Source of the DNA: Spinellus fusiger | Lineage: Eukaryota > Mucoromycota > Mucoromycetes > Mucorales > Phycomycetaceae | Assembly: GCA_025094145.1 (NCBI GenBank) | Contig: JALLLS010000027.1 | Span: forward strand, 310,001 to 374,000 | DNA length: 64,000 nt | Direction of reading: 5' to 3' | Part shown: in pieces, positions 48,947 to 62,813 of the stretch | Numbering within the stretch: the first letter of the stretch is position 1 | Layout of the letters: every line of letters begins with the position of its first letter | Translations under genes and position numbers: made by a program | The notes under the pieces: generated by a model | Database searches by the model: none | What the model was told of the DNA's origin: nothing | The model's input: only the letters and a program-made list of their open reading frames with translations

Positions 48947-51900
48947 ATGGCAGCTCATGAAACAGTGGCAGACGCAATCAAAGCCTTAAAGACACTTATT
49001 ATTGACAATTATGACTCCTATACCTTCAACTTATTGAGGTTGTGCGAGAATAAGGAGAATGTAGTTGTGATCCGCAACGATCAGTTCGACTGGTAAAACC
49101 TATCCTTGGCTCGTAGTCAGCTTATGTATTGACAGAGAGAGAGAGAAATAGGCATGAGTTCAAGACTAGAATCCTACCCCATTTTGATAATGTAGTGATA
49201 TCTCCAGGACCAGGAAGGCCCGAGAAAAGTACAGTAGGTAGCCATAGTCGCTACAGGATTCTTATTCATCAACTATAGGACTTTGGTATTTGTGCACCCT
49301 TGCTGCAGGCACAATCAGATCCAGATCAGAAAGAGTGCCATAGACCTATTTTTGGTGTTTGTTTAGGACATCAAGGAATAGCCCATTATCTGGGTGGAAA
49401 AGTAAGTGAAGAACAAGCAAGTCAGAGGGGGCATAGATACAGATAGATGATAGATAGATAGATGATAGATAGACAGATAGATAGACAGACAGATAGATAA
49501 ATGGACAGATAGATAGACAGATAGATAGACAAATAGATATAGCAAGAGGATTCTTTCTTATATTTGCTCCAGGTAGATTATGCACCACGAATTATGCACG
49601 GAAGAATGTCCCAAGTCAATACCATCAGTCACCCTACAACCCACTACAAAGACATACTCCATGGATGTCCTTCTCCCTTTTGGGCTGTAAGATATCATTC
49701 TCTTATTGTTGAAGAACAATGTAAGAATACGCTCTTGATCATGCTACTTATCCCACTTTAAGCATTGCCTGAGTGTCTTCTCGTCACTGCTTATTGTTAC
49801 GAAGACAATACTGATGTAGAGGCACTCAAGACATCTGCTTATCTCGAGGATAGCCCAGAAACCAACTCTTTAGACACACAGCAGCAAGACCACTTCTTGT
49901 CACACCCTTCTACCAAGACTTGTCAAAATGGCAAAAGAACTATCATGGGATTTCAACACAAAGTACTTCCGTTATGGGGTGTACAGTTCCATCCAGAGTC
50001 AGTATCCACTGAATACGGTGCACTCATGATGAAGAACTTTGCTCAACAGACTCTTTGTTGGTTGCAGCAGGTGTGTGGTAGAAGGACTCTCATTCGTTAT
50101 TCATCTATCATAGAATGGAAAAGAACCACCACAGCCTACTACTCTGTTAAGTTCAACTATTCTCAACATATCAGTGGCACACCCAAAGATGTCTCGTACG
50201 AATTCAATGAAGAACAACCCACCCTTGCTTGAATTGTATTCAGTAAAGACCGAGTATCCTAGTTGGGTCAATCCAGAACAACTAGTGGAGGAGCTTATAG
50301 CCACACCCCACCCACACCCACTGTCTATTAAATCCATCAGTTGGTTGGACAGCAGTAGAGTGAGTAAAGAGGACAGATCGATGAATGCCAACTATCTGTT
50401 AATGTGACTCATCCATGTTTTCATAGAAATCATCTCCTTATGCTAAAATGTCTATTTTATCCATTGATCCTGCATTGACCTTTACCTATTCTACTCTTCA
50501 TCGCCAAGTCAATATTCAGGACAGAGCAGGAAAAACAAGCCAATGCATATTGGAAAAGGAAGAAACGTTCTTTGACTATCTCTCAGACATTCTTGGAAGC
50601 TCAGACGCCATCTCTACACACCCCCTCAACCACACAAGTCCTCTTGGATTCAAGGGTGGACTTATTGGCTATTTTGGCTATGAGATGAAACGAGAAAGCT
50701 TAGACGGCTACAAGACACCAGAGGAGCAGATGTGTCCATGCCCTCACTATGCTGCTGATGGCTGTACTTGCTCAAATGAACCTGATGCTGCTTTCCAGTA
50801 TATTGATCGGTTCTGGCTGTTTGATCATACGCACCACCACGTCTATGCATGCTGTCTTGCTCGTACTCCTTCCTTTCCTACTGCACAAAACACAACAAGA
50901 GACTTCACAGTAGGCATGAAGACAGAAGCAGCCCATCAATGGCTCAAGCATGCTGAACAGGCTATTCTCCAAACAACAGAATCAATACGCCAAAGGAAGC
51001 TCATCAACGACTATGCCAGCTTGACTCCTGCATCTTCTGCACGTAGCAGCCCACAGCCCACACTATCCACCAACATTGCTCATTCCGACTGTTCTCTGCC
51101 AATGTCCAACACAATGCCTACCTGAAATCCATCCAGAATTGCATTCATGAAATTAAAGAAGGAGAGTCTTACGAGATATGTCTTACCACTCGATTCCGGT
51201 GCCAATTACCAAAAGAACTCCAGTTGACAGTGCAGGATCCTCACCTATGGAAACTGTATACGCGTCATCTGCGCAAAAAAAATCCTGCTCCCTTCTCTGC
51301 TTTATTGACATTTGCTATGAAGGATCTTGTAGTGATGAGCTCAAGTCCAGAACGTTTTTTGAGTATTAAGAAGGGGATAGCAGAGATGAAGCCTATCAAA
51401 GGCACCATTGGAAGAGTGTTACAGTGTGTTTGTGCAGAAGACACGTGCGATAGATCTGTTCTTTGTGAGGAGAGAAAAGAGAGAAAAGACGGTGAACAAA
51501 AACAAAAGTTATGGCAGGATGTAAAAGAAAGAGCAGAGAATCTTATGGTAGGTTTAATATTACTAGTTTAGTCGCACTCTTTTCTATTTCTTTATTTCTA
51601 TGTTATGTTATGTTATGTTATGTGTCTATCAGCATAGTCACCTTATGGATGTATCTAATTATTTATTGTTAGATTGTAGACTTAATTCGTAATGATCTTG
51701 CTCAAGTCTGTGACCCTAGCAGCGTACAAGTGCCCAAGTTAATGCACATAGAAACCTATGAAAAGGTCCACCATCTTGTATCTACAGTGTGTGGTCGATT
51801 AAGGCCTCACATCAGTAGCATAGAAGCCTTACGCAAATGTTTCCCACCAGGTATTTGTCCTCCTCACTTGCTACAAGACACAGTATCCACTGTTATATTT

Positions 51901-52453
51901 ATATATTTACACTATGTATTGAATTGATAGGTTCCATGACAGGTGCACCCAAGTTGAGATCAATCCAGCTATTAGATCAATTTGAACAGCATAAACCCAG
52001 AGGAATCTATTCTGGCTGCTTGGGATACTTTTCACTGGATGGCAATTCTGATTTCAATGTAGTGATTCGAACAGCAGTGATTAAACATCAGTCAGATCAT
52101 GGTAAGTCTTATGCAATGCAGCCACCCTTCCTTGTGAATAGATGTAGATGTAGATGTAGATGTAGATGTAGATGTAGATGTAGATGTAGATATAGATATA
52201 GATATAGATGTAGATGTAGATGTAGATATAGATGTATAGATGTATAGATGTATCTATTAATGACTCATTGCTGATATTGACATGGCCTTTCTTATGCTAG
52301 TTGAAGTATCAGTGGGTGGTGGAGGAGCAATTACCTTTTTATCTGATCCTGAGCAGGAGTGGGTGGAGGCATTATTGAAGACAAAGAGTGTGGCACCAAG
52401 GTAAATACAGAAACAGGAAACATTCTTTTTAAAGCAGCTTCCATGTAGTGTAA
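48947..52453 (+). CDS. ABZ1: Aminodeoxychorismate (PABA) synthase, fused glutaminase and synthase
   Basis: A bifunctional enzyme joining PabA-type glutaminase and PabB-type synthase. It makes 4-amino-4-deoxychorismate from chorismate and glutamine for folate synthesis, in the cytosol. The start at 48947 gives [20 protein letters not shown] then [10 protein letters not shown]. The glutaminase has [28 protein letters not shown] (Cys nucleophile) and WGVQFHPES (His/Glu). The synthase half has [15 protein letters not shown], a [10 protein letters not shown] block, [11 protein letters not shown] (catalytic Lys), [26 protein letters not shown] and [20 protein letters not shown]. About ten exons; the exon after 49092 starts at 49152 ([13 protein letters not shown]). 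Two introns or exon-flanking stretches carry long simple repeats. The last exon is short and its end (52453) is uncertain. Anthranilate synthase is less likely because of the fused order and the PIKGT motif. Confidence 0.92.
49432..49545. repeat. GATA/GACA microsatellite in an intron
   Basis: About 110 bp of AGATAGATAGACAGATAG-type tetranucleotide repeats between two PABA synthase exons. Confidence 0.95.
52139..52250. repeat. TAGATG hexanucleotide repeat in an intron
   Basis: About 18 hexamers of GATGTA/GATATA sit between the exon ending near 52101 and the one beginning near 52302 in the PABA synthase gene. Confidence 0.95.
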
Positions 52454-52766
52454 AGGAGTTCATCGATGAACAGTAAGAACACCTGTATGGTGTATATAGA
52501 TGTGTATGAGTATAAGAGAAAGTGTGTGTATTAATATAAATTTACTTAATGATATGAAAACAATGGATAGTAAAATAGGATCTCTTTGCTTATGAACTTC
52601 AGTCATTTCCTCATATCTTTATTGTATTCCTTTTGTTGTTGGCAATAAGATATCTCTCTATTCTTTAGTATCTACCACTAGGATGGAACTGTAACCACAG
52701 TACATAAGATAGAATGAGATAGAATAAGATAGAGTAGTACAACACAGAATAGAATAGTTTATCTTT

Positions 52767-53822
52767 TCATAGTTCTACAACTTGATCACTTCCCACAAAC
52801 AAGGGCACCTTAAACCCATACTTCTTTGCCAACAAGGGCGGAACGAAACGACCTCCAAGATAGTGATGCTCTCCTTTGAAATGGTTTGCGCACAGTTTGG
52901 GTGCTGTAAGAGAGACAAGCACATGAGGCTGGAAAGATGAACCACTGACTGGTCCCTTTTCAACATCCCAGCCTGAAGGAATGTCTACTGACAGTACAGG
53001 CTTTGTTGTTTCTTCAAATGCCTGAATCACTTCAACAAAGGGCTCTCTTACAGTGCCATGAAAGCTAAAGCCAAAGACTGCATCTACGACTACATCAGAG
53101 GCACTGAGATGCATCGGAAAAGAGATGTTATGGATAGGAATGTCGAGATTCTCACATTGTCTTAGTAGACGCTAATATCCAGTGTAGAGCCATACATTAC
53201 TCATTAGGTCATCCACCAGACGTATACACTGGCATGCTTCTAGACAGCATAGGCAGTCGTATTTACCTGGTAAGGTTCTCTTTTGGGTTGTTTTGGGTAG
53301 TAGAGAGAAGGCTTGAATCCAAAATGATAGAGATGACGAGCAGCAACAAGACCTTTTATATGCCGTTAGTCTTCTATCTGTCTATCTGTCTATTGATATA
53401 GACTATTGAGGCATCTATCAACACACTCACCATCTCCACCATTATTGCCTATAGACATAGTACCACTACATAAGTTCATTCAATAGAACAAAGCTTTCTA
53501 TGTAGATTTACCTGGCCCCACACACACTAATACTCGAGGATATGTCTCTACAGGATATGTCTTTTGTACAGCCTGAGCAACACTCAATCCAGCTACACAT
53601 TGGTCAATCATGCATTGTAAGCTGAGTCTCATTCTTTGCCCTTATTCCTTTACAGTGGACACATATTACCCAACTCCATAAGCTGGTCTATGGAGAAACC
53701 ACCACTCGCACTCATTAGCTCCTCGTCAATAGCCTTTGCCACTGTTTGTGATAGAAACTAGAGTGTGTTTATGACTGAGTCCATATTAAACTGGAGAAGA
53801 CCAAAACTACCTTGAACGACAT
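52767..53822 (-). CDS. NAD(P)HX epimerase (YjeF N-terminal domain)
   Basis: A metabolite-repair enzyme that interconverts R and S epimers of hydrated NAD(P)H, so the dehydratase can restore the cofactor. A tiny first exon (53822-53811, MSFK) joins one at 53757 to give FLSQTVAKAIDEELMSASGG then FSIDQLMELAGLSVAQAV. Next come VCVGPG-NNGGDGLVAARHL, the family signature for nucleotide/K+ binding, and HLSASDVVVDAVFGFSFHG (catalytic Asp region). The C-terminus is PVLSVDIPSGWDVEKG, LVSLTAPKLCA and FKGEHHYLGGRFVPPLL. About six exons; the full domain is present, about 240 residues, with no fused dehydratase. No mitochondrial leader is visible. Stop at 52767. Confidence 0.9.
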
Positions 53823-54366
53823 GAATGAGAATAAGAAAGAAAACACACGCTAATTAGCTTAAGACTCAACTGTGAGTCCTTTTAGGTTATTATTGTAGGG
53901 AAGCTGAGCTCAGATGCATTGACTAGACTTGTAACTAAATAAACACTGGTTTCTCATGACAGATAGATGTGCGTATATCTCATTCAATAAGTAGAGAGTC
54001 TATCCTAGATATTCACCACAAGAAGAATAAGAGCAAGAAGAACAAGTCAACAGGGGTCCCATAGAGCAATGTGACTCGTGTTTGAGGACTTGCTCTCTCT
54101 TCAGGCACACCTCACGGATTCCAACGCGTCCTTGCACTGTAAGTTCTCTGTTTGCAGTCCACACACACACACACACACTCTCTCTCTCTCTCTTTATGAT
54201 ATGATATGATTCTTCTACTCTGCACCATCCACTCTCTCACAAGTACACTCCTATTAGAAATACAGACCATAGACTGCACATGCAATATATAAATTGGTTT
54301 GTATTAATGAGGACTGTCAATAGGTATTGGGTAAAATAGAGAGAGAATAACAGTTGTTTTTCTTGC
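53823..54366. other. Spacer with CA/CT dinucleotide repeat
   Basis: A (CA)n(CT)n tract lies at about 54160-54195. Nothing else recognised; it probably contains the NAD(P)HX epimerase promoter. Confidence 0.5.
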
Positions 54367-54909
54367 TTATTTCTTTCCGCTCTTCTTAATACCACCACTC
54401 ACTATAAAACAACAACAAAAGATAGATGAGCATACACCAATGCAACTGGTTGACGCATCAATAAAGATAACTTACACAAAGGACCTTTACCAGCAGCCTT
54501 GCCCTGCATTTCCTTGAGCTTCTTGGCTTCTTCAGCTTGTCTCTTCTTGAAGGCAATATCTTCTTCCTATATACCCGTGCATAGCCAACAGAGAGTGAGA
54601 CATGGATCTATAAAGAGATATCCTCAAGTTCAGTGTCTTACATCTTCATCACCAGGCTGCTTCTTCTTGGGGGCCTTGAGAGGCTTAAGTTTTCCACCTA
54701 GACATATATTCTTTTAGTCTTTCTTGTTAAAAAAAACACACACACACTAGGGTGTTTTATTTTATTTTTATTTTCTTATCAACGAATACTATCCTATTCT
54801 TTCTTTCTCTCTTTCTCTCTATACATGCATATATATATATTTATAAAAAAAAAAGAAAAAAAAAGAAAGGCATACTGGGCTATTTCTTTTTACCTTGTCT
54901 TCCAGACAT
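54367..54909 (-). CDS. TMA7: Translation machinery-associated protein 7 (TMA7/CCDC72 family)
   Basis: A very small basic, ribosome-associated protein of uncertain biochemical role. Four exons: 54909-54894, 54697-54642, 54566-54478 and a last exon ending at 54367. The product starts MSGRQGGKLKPLKAPKKK, continues EDIAFKKRQAEEAKKLKEMQ and GKAAGKGP, and ends GGIKKSGKK. This is the full family pattern at about 64 residues. The last intron uses a GTGTAAG donor and a GTGAG acceptor, chosen because only this pair keeps the conserved GGIKKSGKK end in frame. Confidence 0.92.
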
Positions 54910-55414
54910 ATTTGAAAAGTTATACAAGCAAAAATCTGTCTCGACTAAAAAAAAGAATTGGATTTGATATTAAATATTGGCTGTGGATGTCATTTGCTGG
55001 GCTTATTCTCATTCTGTCTTGAAAAATTTTCATCTCCTTTTTTCATTGGATGCAAAGTGACAAGGACTGTTTTTCTATCACTTTGGGCAAGGTCGGAGAA
55101 TAAAAACAGTAAGTGGTAATGATAGAGTGCTGAAAATGTTGAGGAACTGAATCTACGCATTCCAAGAGACATTGCTATTGTAGTTTCAATTAGTACAGCC
55201 AGAAAATGTATAAAAGCAGTTGTAGTTATTGTAGTCTATAGTGAGAAATACAAATATTTATTACCAAACACACTTTTTGTTTTGAGTATTTTGAACAATA
55301 GTGATACCAGCAATCGTAGTAGCATTAGTAACAATAATAATATAACACTGTTATAAACAAATACTCTCTCAATAAATAATAATAACAGTAATGGTAATAA
55401 TAATAATATCCATC
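54910..55414. other. Spacer between TMA7 and AVL9 genes
   Basis: AT-rich; holds an ATA/AATA-rich stretch (55330-55410) after the AVL9 stop. No gene recognised. Confidence 0.5.
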
Positions 55415-58400
55415 TTATCCTGGAGAAAGAGAATTCTTGGAATGAGAGGTAGGCCTAGTAGCTACAGAGGCGTCTTCTGAAAGTGTAGGCGTAGGCGTAG
55501 TAGCAGTAGGAGTAAGAGGAGGAGGAAATGGATACATGGCAGCCACATCCACAAAGGTACTGGTGCTATCATCATCACTTGCAGCAAATATCACAGGTGA
55601 TTCTGAACGAGAGATACTCTTGTGTTTGATGGACCCCAAAGACTTCTCAGTGGCTGTCTTTGGCTCTGCTACTGCTTCCTAAAAAGAAAGGGTTAACTAT
55701 GTAGATAGGGATAGGCCAAGACATATCTTACTTACATCCATGGCCTGTATAAACTCCTTTTGTTTACGACTCAGAAAAGAAGAAAAGTTGGAGAAAAGAC
55801 CACCAGCATGTTGGAGATTGGGTTCGATGAAGGACGAGGAGGAAGATGAAACAGTTCCAGCAGGACCTTCCTTCTTCTGTTGGCCATTGACTGAAGAGGT
55901 GTCTGAAAGGGGAGGGTCTATTGACAGAGATAGAGTGACAGAAAGGCATTATCAGAGCCAAATTGATGAGCTTATCCTCATGGACATCTATAAAGGACTG
56001 TTTCTTACATTCTTTTCTACGTGCTTCTGGTTCTGAACGGGGCAATGGATCTCCTGGAGTCTCTTGGTCACTACTGATGGCTGTGGCTGTATCATGAGAA
56101 GCACGTTCAATTTCTGTCCACAGAGCATCCATTCCTTTTAATAGCTTTGATCTTCCTGTAAACACGGCCTTGGCACCACCCGACATTGCCTTTGAGAATG
56201 TCTGTCGTAAGGGAGCCAGGTTCTGTCTCAACTGTAAGTCCTTTAATCGACTGGTAATGTCATTGTAACCATTGTAGGTGGAAATGGAATGCGTAGGCTT
56301 ATGTTAGTACTTGTCAGAACATGCATCATCATCTATTCCTACTTTGAGAGGGTATTTTGAATGTCGTTGATCGAGATATTGCCCATGCCTGGATGTCTAT
56401 TAAAACCATTAAGAGTCATAACAACGTATTCATAACTAAAAGGGGCTCACAGACAGCAATGCCCAGCATTACTTGTACTCATGCCAACTTACCCTGGTTC
56501 TATGATCTCATAAATCTCATGGTCAGTGTACTTATTCCAAAGCCTAAAGTTATTTGTCTCTCTCCATGCCATGGCCCAATTCATGCCATAGTCAGACAGG
56601 TAGTTACGTTCTGTTAAATAGTATCCAATGGATTAATCCTGTACACAGACATGGAAATAGAATAACACTGCCGTCTTTGATTTACCTCTATCATCATCTC
56701 TCATGACATCTTCTGGTGTAAGTCCTCCTAGTGAAAACTCTCTTTCTTCCTCATTGAATAGATGAGAGGCCTGAGCATGTTTCATACTGGAGAGTAAAGA
56801 AAGTATGTACTCTTCAAATCGTACTCTAAGATAGTCATCAGAGCCATAGAATGTGTTTTTTAAAGGTCTTCCAGGATCTATGGTGCCATTCCATCCACAT
56901 AAAAGAGTGAGTGGAGAGTCCATTGAGTATCAGAGATGTCTTGTTTACCATTTGTATCCCAAGTATCGTTTACTACTTTGACGATCTTCTCCATCCACCG
57001 ACGATCTGCCATGGTTGTATGGACAATGGAAGCCAGATGTTGGTTATAGAATTCAATAGTACCTGTCTCAACCTTTTCAGCTTATATGAGATTTGAAAAG
57101 AACACAAGACATCACCTTACACACACCTATACCCTACACCCTACACACCCTATACACCTTACACAACCACTCACACCAACCTACCTATACATGTCTCTAT
57201 AAGGATGGTTTTTCTTTGTTTTTCTTTTATTGTATTGTATTGTATTGTATTGTATTGTATTGTATTGTATTGTATTGTATTGCATTGCATTGTATTGTAT
57301 TGCATTGCATTGCATTGTATTGTATTGTATTGTATTGTATTCCATTGCATTCCATTGCATCACACTATACCCCTATTTAATTCACTTACATTGACAAGTA
57401 CATCGATGTTGGTATCGCTTTTATGATGGAAGAAGATTTGGTTGGTAGTACCAGCAAGATATGACTTTGTCTTTTCAGACGACAGCATATCAATCTGCTG
57501 TAGTGGCAAGTAGGGCTGAAAGAAAGATCCCTAGAAGCTGGTAAGATCTATCATAGCCCCAACACTGGGGATGTACCTTTTCGAATATTCGGAGAGGAAG
57601 ACCCATGTAGCGTAATAGACTTGATTTTACACCATCTGTGAGTTCCTTTGCCTCTGTTATTTTTAGTGTGCTTTCATCAGTATCAAGATAGGGTGCTCCT
57701 GAATTCTGAAGACAGCATAGTAGACCTATTCTCATCAAAGATGGCTTTAGTGTTCCACTTTATGGATAGACGGATAGATGGGTGTATATTCATATACCAA
57801 ACATCTCACATTCTAATGTTCTTACCAGGAAGTAATGATATCAAAGAGTATTGGAATGTACACAATGTCTCTACTGGGTATCCATAAAACAGTATCTATG
57901 ATATCTCCACTTGTAAGTGCCTTATTGATACAAACACTACTCTTGCTGATGATCTTACTATGACTACTACTACTATCACAAGCATCCTCATCATTTACCC
58001 TCTTTTCTAGCAGCAGGAGCTTAAGAAGAACCAATGTCTTTCCTTTGAATCGATGTAATAACTCTCGAAGGGAGGTTCCTAATAAGATACAGTCATTCCT
58101 TCCATTCTTAGCCATGGACAGATTCACCTCACTTTTGTATTGAATTCCACTTACCCATGTACAGTGTTGAGTCATCAATAGGACCATAGAAAGTGCTGTT
58201 TAAGCTATTATACAAGTTCTATACAAATGAACCATTATCAACTCCATGGAAGAAAAGAGCATACGGTCTTATACTCTCTCTCTCTCTCTTCTTTCTTACA
58301 TAGAGAATGCCAATTTTTGTAAAATCCCTTTGATTGAACCATGCTGCAGTAATCACTGCTAGTTTCTGTCGTAAAGGCCCAAAGATAGGCTGTTGAAGAA

Positions 58401-59199
58401 AAAGACGCTTAGCTGCTTCCTTTCTTCTTTTCTTAGATGTACCTGTCGTGCTAATACCACCACTGCCTTTTGTACTATGGATCGTGTAATATCTGGTGTA
58501 GTAACAAGTAGATCCTAATAATAATAGATAATAGATCATAAATAATAATAACCACAAGGTTTCTCTTCTATTCTACTCTGGATTCCACACACACACACAC
58601 ATTGCATCTCTATCTGTCTCTTTCTATAGTGGCCCTGTCAAGGTCACACTGCCCGACATGTAAGAAGCCACCTTACCTTGGCTGGAATCTGTCGATTGCA
58701 TGAAATACCAAAGAGAGTTGTTTCTGCTACTGACCATCCAGACACAGGCGGCAGATGAAAATACGCAAAATCCTCATCCTTCTGGTGAGCACCGTCTAAG
58801 CAGAAAGAAAATAAGAGTCAGTCTTCCTTCTTCTGCTTCTTCTAGGTGACAGGACGGCTCGACTAGGATATTTGTCAATGTACCTGGCAGAGCAAGAAAG
58901 GGCAAGAAACTCCATTCTTCTGGCAGTTCCAATTTCTCAAGGGAGGTCTGGCTTTGTGCCAAGAAAGCGGAACTCCCCATAAGAGACTCGTGCAGTTCTG
59001 TGCGCTGGGGGAGAGGTGGTACACAAAACTCAACAATAGGTCCATAGGCATGATGAAAGCCGACGACAAGAATAGCGGCAATAGGTTGGTTGATGTTCTG
59101 GTCTAATGAGAGTCGGACAGGTGGAGTGTCATGTGTGGTGTTGGTGGTGTTGGTGGCAGTATTTCTTGGTGGACTGCGGTAGGTGGGAGGTGAATCCAT
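55415..59199 (-). CDS. AVL9: AVL9-family (DENN-like) protein of late secretory traffic
   Basis: A homologue of yeast Avl9/human AVL9, DENN-related proteins acting in exit from the Golgi. The start at 59199 gives MDSPPTYRSPPRN, then AILVVGFHHAYGPIVEFCVP, LPEEWSFLPFLALPDGAHQK and DEDFAYFHLPPVSGW, ending that block with TLFGISCNRQIPAK. Further blocks are QPIFGPLRQKLAVITAAWF, GTSLRELLHRFKGKTLVLLK plus LLLLEKRV, and LPLRIFEKVHPQCWGYD. Then comes a region of TADQIDMLSSEKTKSYLAGT type, and FYNQHLASIVHTTMADRRW with a following WTLHS block. The C-terminal third is Ser/Pro-rich and probably disordered. At least ten exons; intron 57232-57350 has a pentanucleotide repeat. Exon joins in the middle are not all resolved. 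Confidence 0.85.
57232..57350. repeat. TGTAT/TGCAT pentanucleotide repeat in AVL9 intron
   Basis: About 24 pentamers of TTGTA / TTGCA type. They produce long artificial frames on both strands. Confidence 0.97.
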
Positions 59200-59744
59200 A
59201 ACAGAGACAAAAGAGTAGTTGGAATAGCACTGGGAATACAAAGAGAGAGAGAAAGAGAGAGAGCAGGGTAAATGGCCAAGATCAGACTAAATTTGGGTTC
59301 TCCGTTCCTTAAAAATAGAAATTACAAGGGAGGGAAATGGGCGTGTCTTTTTTTTTTCTTCTTTTCTCCATGGAAAAGGCATTGAACAGCACGTGTATTT
59401 GAGGTGATGTATGAATTGATGTTATAGACAGTAGTTGAGTAATAAACCATAGGGTTACCCTTGCTTCTTCCTAATGATAACCCTATAGGACATTGACAGG
59501 CAAAAGGACAAAGCAACTAACTATAAGCAACTCAACAGTAGTTAAGGATGAATACAGTTTAATAGATTACAGAGTGCAGGACTATTCATTAGAAGCAATG
59601 TATTTAATAGTTTATCTTTTCATTTGTTCTCTGTGAGTAGATGAGTGAATGAACAGGTGAATAAGTGAGCAAATGAACAAATACGTGAATAAATAGATGA
59701 GTAAATACGTGAATAAATAGATGAAAGGGAGTGAGGGAGTAGTA

Positions 59745-61964
59745 TCAAATAGTGGGAGGAGATAGAATGGGTTTCTTGCGTGGAATCGATCTCATGGATC
59801 TTCTGGATCTTTTAATGCTTGTCATTGCTGAGTCTTCAATAGATTGGCTAGGTGGAGTAGATGGAATGGCTAGAGTAGGAGAAGTAGGCTGACTGTCTGT
59901 AGTAGACTGACTTGATGAGATGGTTTGGCTCGATGGATTAGACCGACTCGATGGATTAGGTGGATTAGGTGGATTAGGTGGATTAGACTGAGCTGCTAGA
60001 GTAGACTGAGCTGCCAGGAGACTCGCAGAAACAGGTGGGTAGCCTGGCTGTAGTGTGGGTTGAGGGGAGAATGGAAGATACGCTGAAGTCTGACTTGGCA
60101 TGGCAGGCATGGGTAAATTACTAGCAAATGCATGACTACTCTGGGATCGATAATACTGCATTTGTGATCTGTATTGTTCAGTCTCTGATTGAGCCATAGA
60201 AAGCTCCAATCGATGTTGCTCATCATTTACTCTTCGATTCACCTAAGAATCCCCCATAAGTAAACAGGTAGATGGCATGGGCACTATGAAACAGCCCCGT
60301 AATATACTCACAAACGATCTTTGCAGTCTATCGTTCTTAATCTTGAGTTCTGATTTGAGATCAGACACTTCCTCCTGTAGAGAATATGAACAAAGAATCA
60401 TTGAACATCTCAACAGACTAGTCACACAGCACAACCCATATTCAACTCATTTACCTTGAGTTCCAGCACTTTGGACTAAGCACAGATCCATACAGACAAA
60501 AGGCACAAGTATCAATCCATCAGTAGACAATTCCCTTCTTTACCTTCATTTCACTATTAGATGTCTCGAGTGCTCGGTGTTTTGATGCCAATTCATCATA
60601 ATCTTTTTGAAGTTGCGTATTAGTTGTAACAAGTTCTTTGGTTTGGTCTTCTTTAGTATTGAGCCTCTCCTATTCCATAGGATGACCGTATAAGTAGCTG
60701 CTATAGAATCAATAGTGACTTGGGCTACCTGTGTCTTTAAAGAAGAATACTCCATAGAGTCCATTCGACGCTTATAAGCCACTATTGAATCAAGCAGTAA
60801 AAAGAAACATGAGATGCACATACATGCAAATATATACATGTTAATTATTACATAATTCAACTCTCGTCTCTCTAAAGTCATTCTCTTCTTGTAAACGAGC
60901 CCTTTTATAATCACACTCGAGTATTGTTTCATGATATTTCTGTACTTGCTGCTCCAGTGTTACCTATAGATCAAAGAAATAACATGAGAGTCCATGTCAT
61001 TGGCTATTTGAATCACTCACCAACTCATATTTCTGTTGAATGTATTTGTACTTGTACTCATGCTCCTTGCACATATTTTGTGTATAAAGTAATACACTAT
61101 TGGCAGCCTTTAGTTTCACTTCAAACCCTTTGAGTCGGTTCTATCTCCCATAAAAACAACAATAATAATAGAATGTCCATGGATAAATATGCGTTTATTC
61201 TAGTCTCCACCCACAATACACATTCTCTCTCTGTAGTTTACCTCTGTGTGTATGTGTTTTTGTTTTTCACTGGTCAAAAGTTGTATGTATTCATCAATAC
61301 GGTCATCTGGTAGATTCTTCATGGCAGTACATCTTATTTTCTGTAGCAGCTGTGAAAAGACAAGGGCCTCATGGGTTTCTTCTATATATTTGGAATGTTC
61401 CTGATCCATCCGAGTCTATCAAATGTCCCATCTTCTATACCATGTCCTTACATCAAAATGCATAAACACAATGCATTTACTCTTGCCACAAAAATATTCT
61501 GATAGGAGTTTTGTCAGCACATTATTGTCTGTGGCCATAGGACCCGTATAATCAGGATCAGCAACGGCTGTGACAATATCCTCTGTATGCAGATCAGTGA
61601 TCCATTCCTTTCATATGCTACTACTGCTACTAATAATAATTCTAATGCTAATAATACACCTGTCTACTATGGATCCACTTACTTAGTTTAGAAAGTGAAT
61701 AATGGAAGTTATGACGGAGTGACATGCTGGCAGAAGCCATTAATTTAGGATTATATAAATCACATAGCACAAGAGTACCAAGAAATGTATGGGCATCTGT
61801 CAATCGTAATTTGATAATATACGGGAACTTGCACCCTCTCTTTATATCTGCCCATACTTCATTGACTTGGTTGACTCTTGTAAAGAAAGGACTGAGTCCA
61901 TTGGCCAAAACATAAGCGTCTAAAAAAGAAGAAATAACCTCATCTCATTAACCTATTTCTATCT

Positions 61965-61997
<33 letters not shown>

Positions 61998-62765
61998 AGA
62001 AGAATATATACTTACTGTCAATCCTCTCTACATTGTTGATGTCATAGCAATCGTCATCTGTGATTCCTAAATAGCTTAACACAATACGTTTATCCATCAT
62101 ATCCTGCATACTGTTGGTTTTTCTTTTTTACAGATAGGAAAAAAGTAAAACAATTGAGCTATACTTACGCATAGTCCAATTCAATAGTACTCTGGCCATT
62201 TGTGGTTCGATGTCGATTGGCTTTGGTGAGTTCAGCATCCAAACATTGAATAATCGAGTGCATTGTATCTATTCTATACAGATCAGCAGTACAATCGTCA
62301 GTACAATCGTATGCACTGATGGGAAATGTCTTTTATATGCTCCTTTTAGAACATCACCTACTTGTGTTGGAAAGGATCTGATTCACTATGGAAAGTGGGA
62401 TGAGTTTTCTTTCTTTTTTTCTTTCTTTGTCTATTGATAAACAAGCTTTACCCGACAGAAACAAAGGCAGCGGCAGTGTTATAACCTAAACATTTCCATT
62501 CAATACCAACTTAATACATCTCTAAAGAAAGAAAAAAGCATATTTCCCAATATATTGTATTATGTTACGCTTTGTTTACCTTGAACAGCAAGACTGGCCA
62601 GTTGTTGTGCCTGTTTCTGACATGTCTCCACAGAACTAGGCGCGTAGTAGCATTCTGTCATTGCATACCGTGCTCTATTATTTTCAATAGTGGAATTAGT
62701 CAATGTGCTGTTTGTACCCGGGAATAGTACTTACTGTCGCGGGTAGCCTGGTTTACCGTCTATTT

Positions 62766-62813
<48 letters not shown>

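Noticed and set aside
49346..49588. Minus-strand frame with a SVYLSIYLS-type repeat resembling a membrane protein
   Set aside because: It is a translation of the GATA/GACA microsatellite in a PABA synthase intron.
57093..57426. Overlapping frames on both strands coding for repetitive CIVLY / NTIQY peptides
   Set aside because: They are the translation of the TGTAT/TGCAT microsatellite inside an AVL9 intron.
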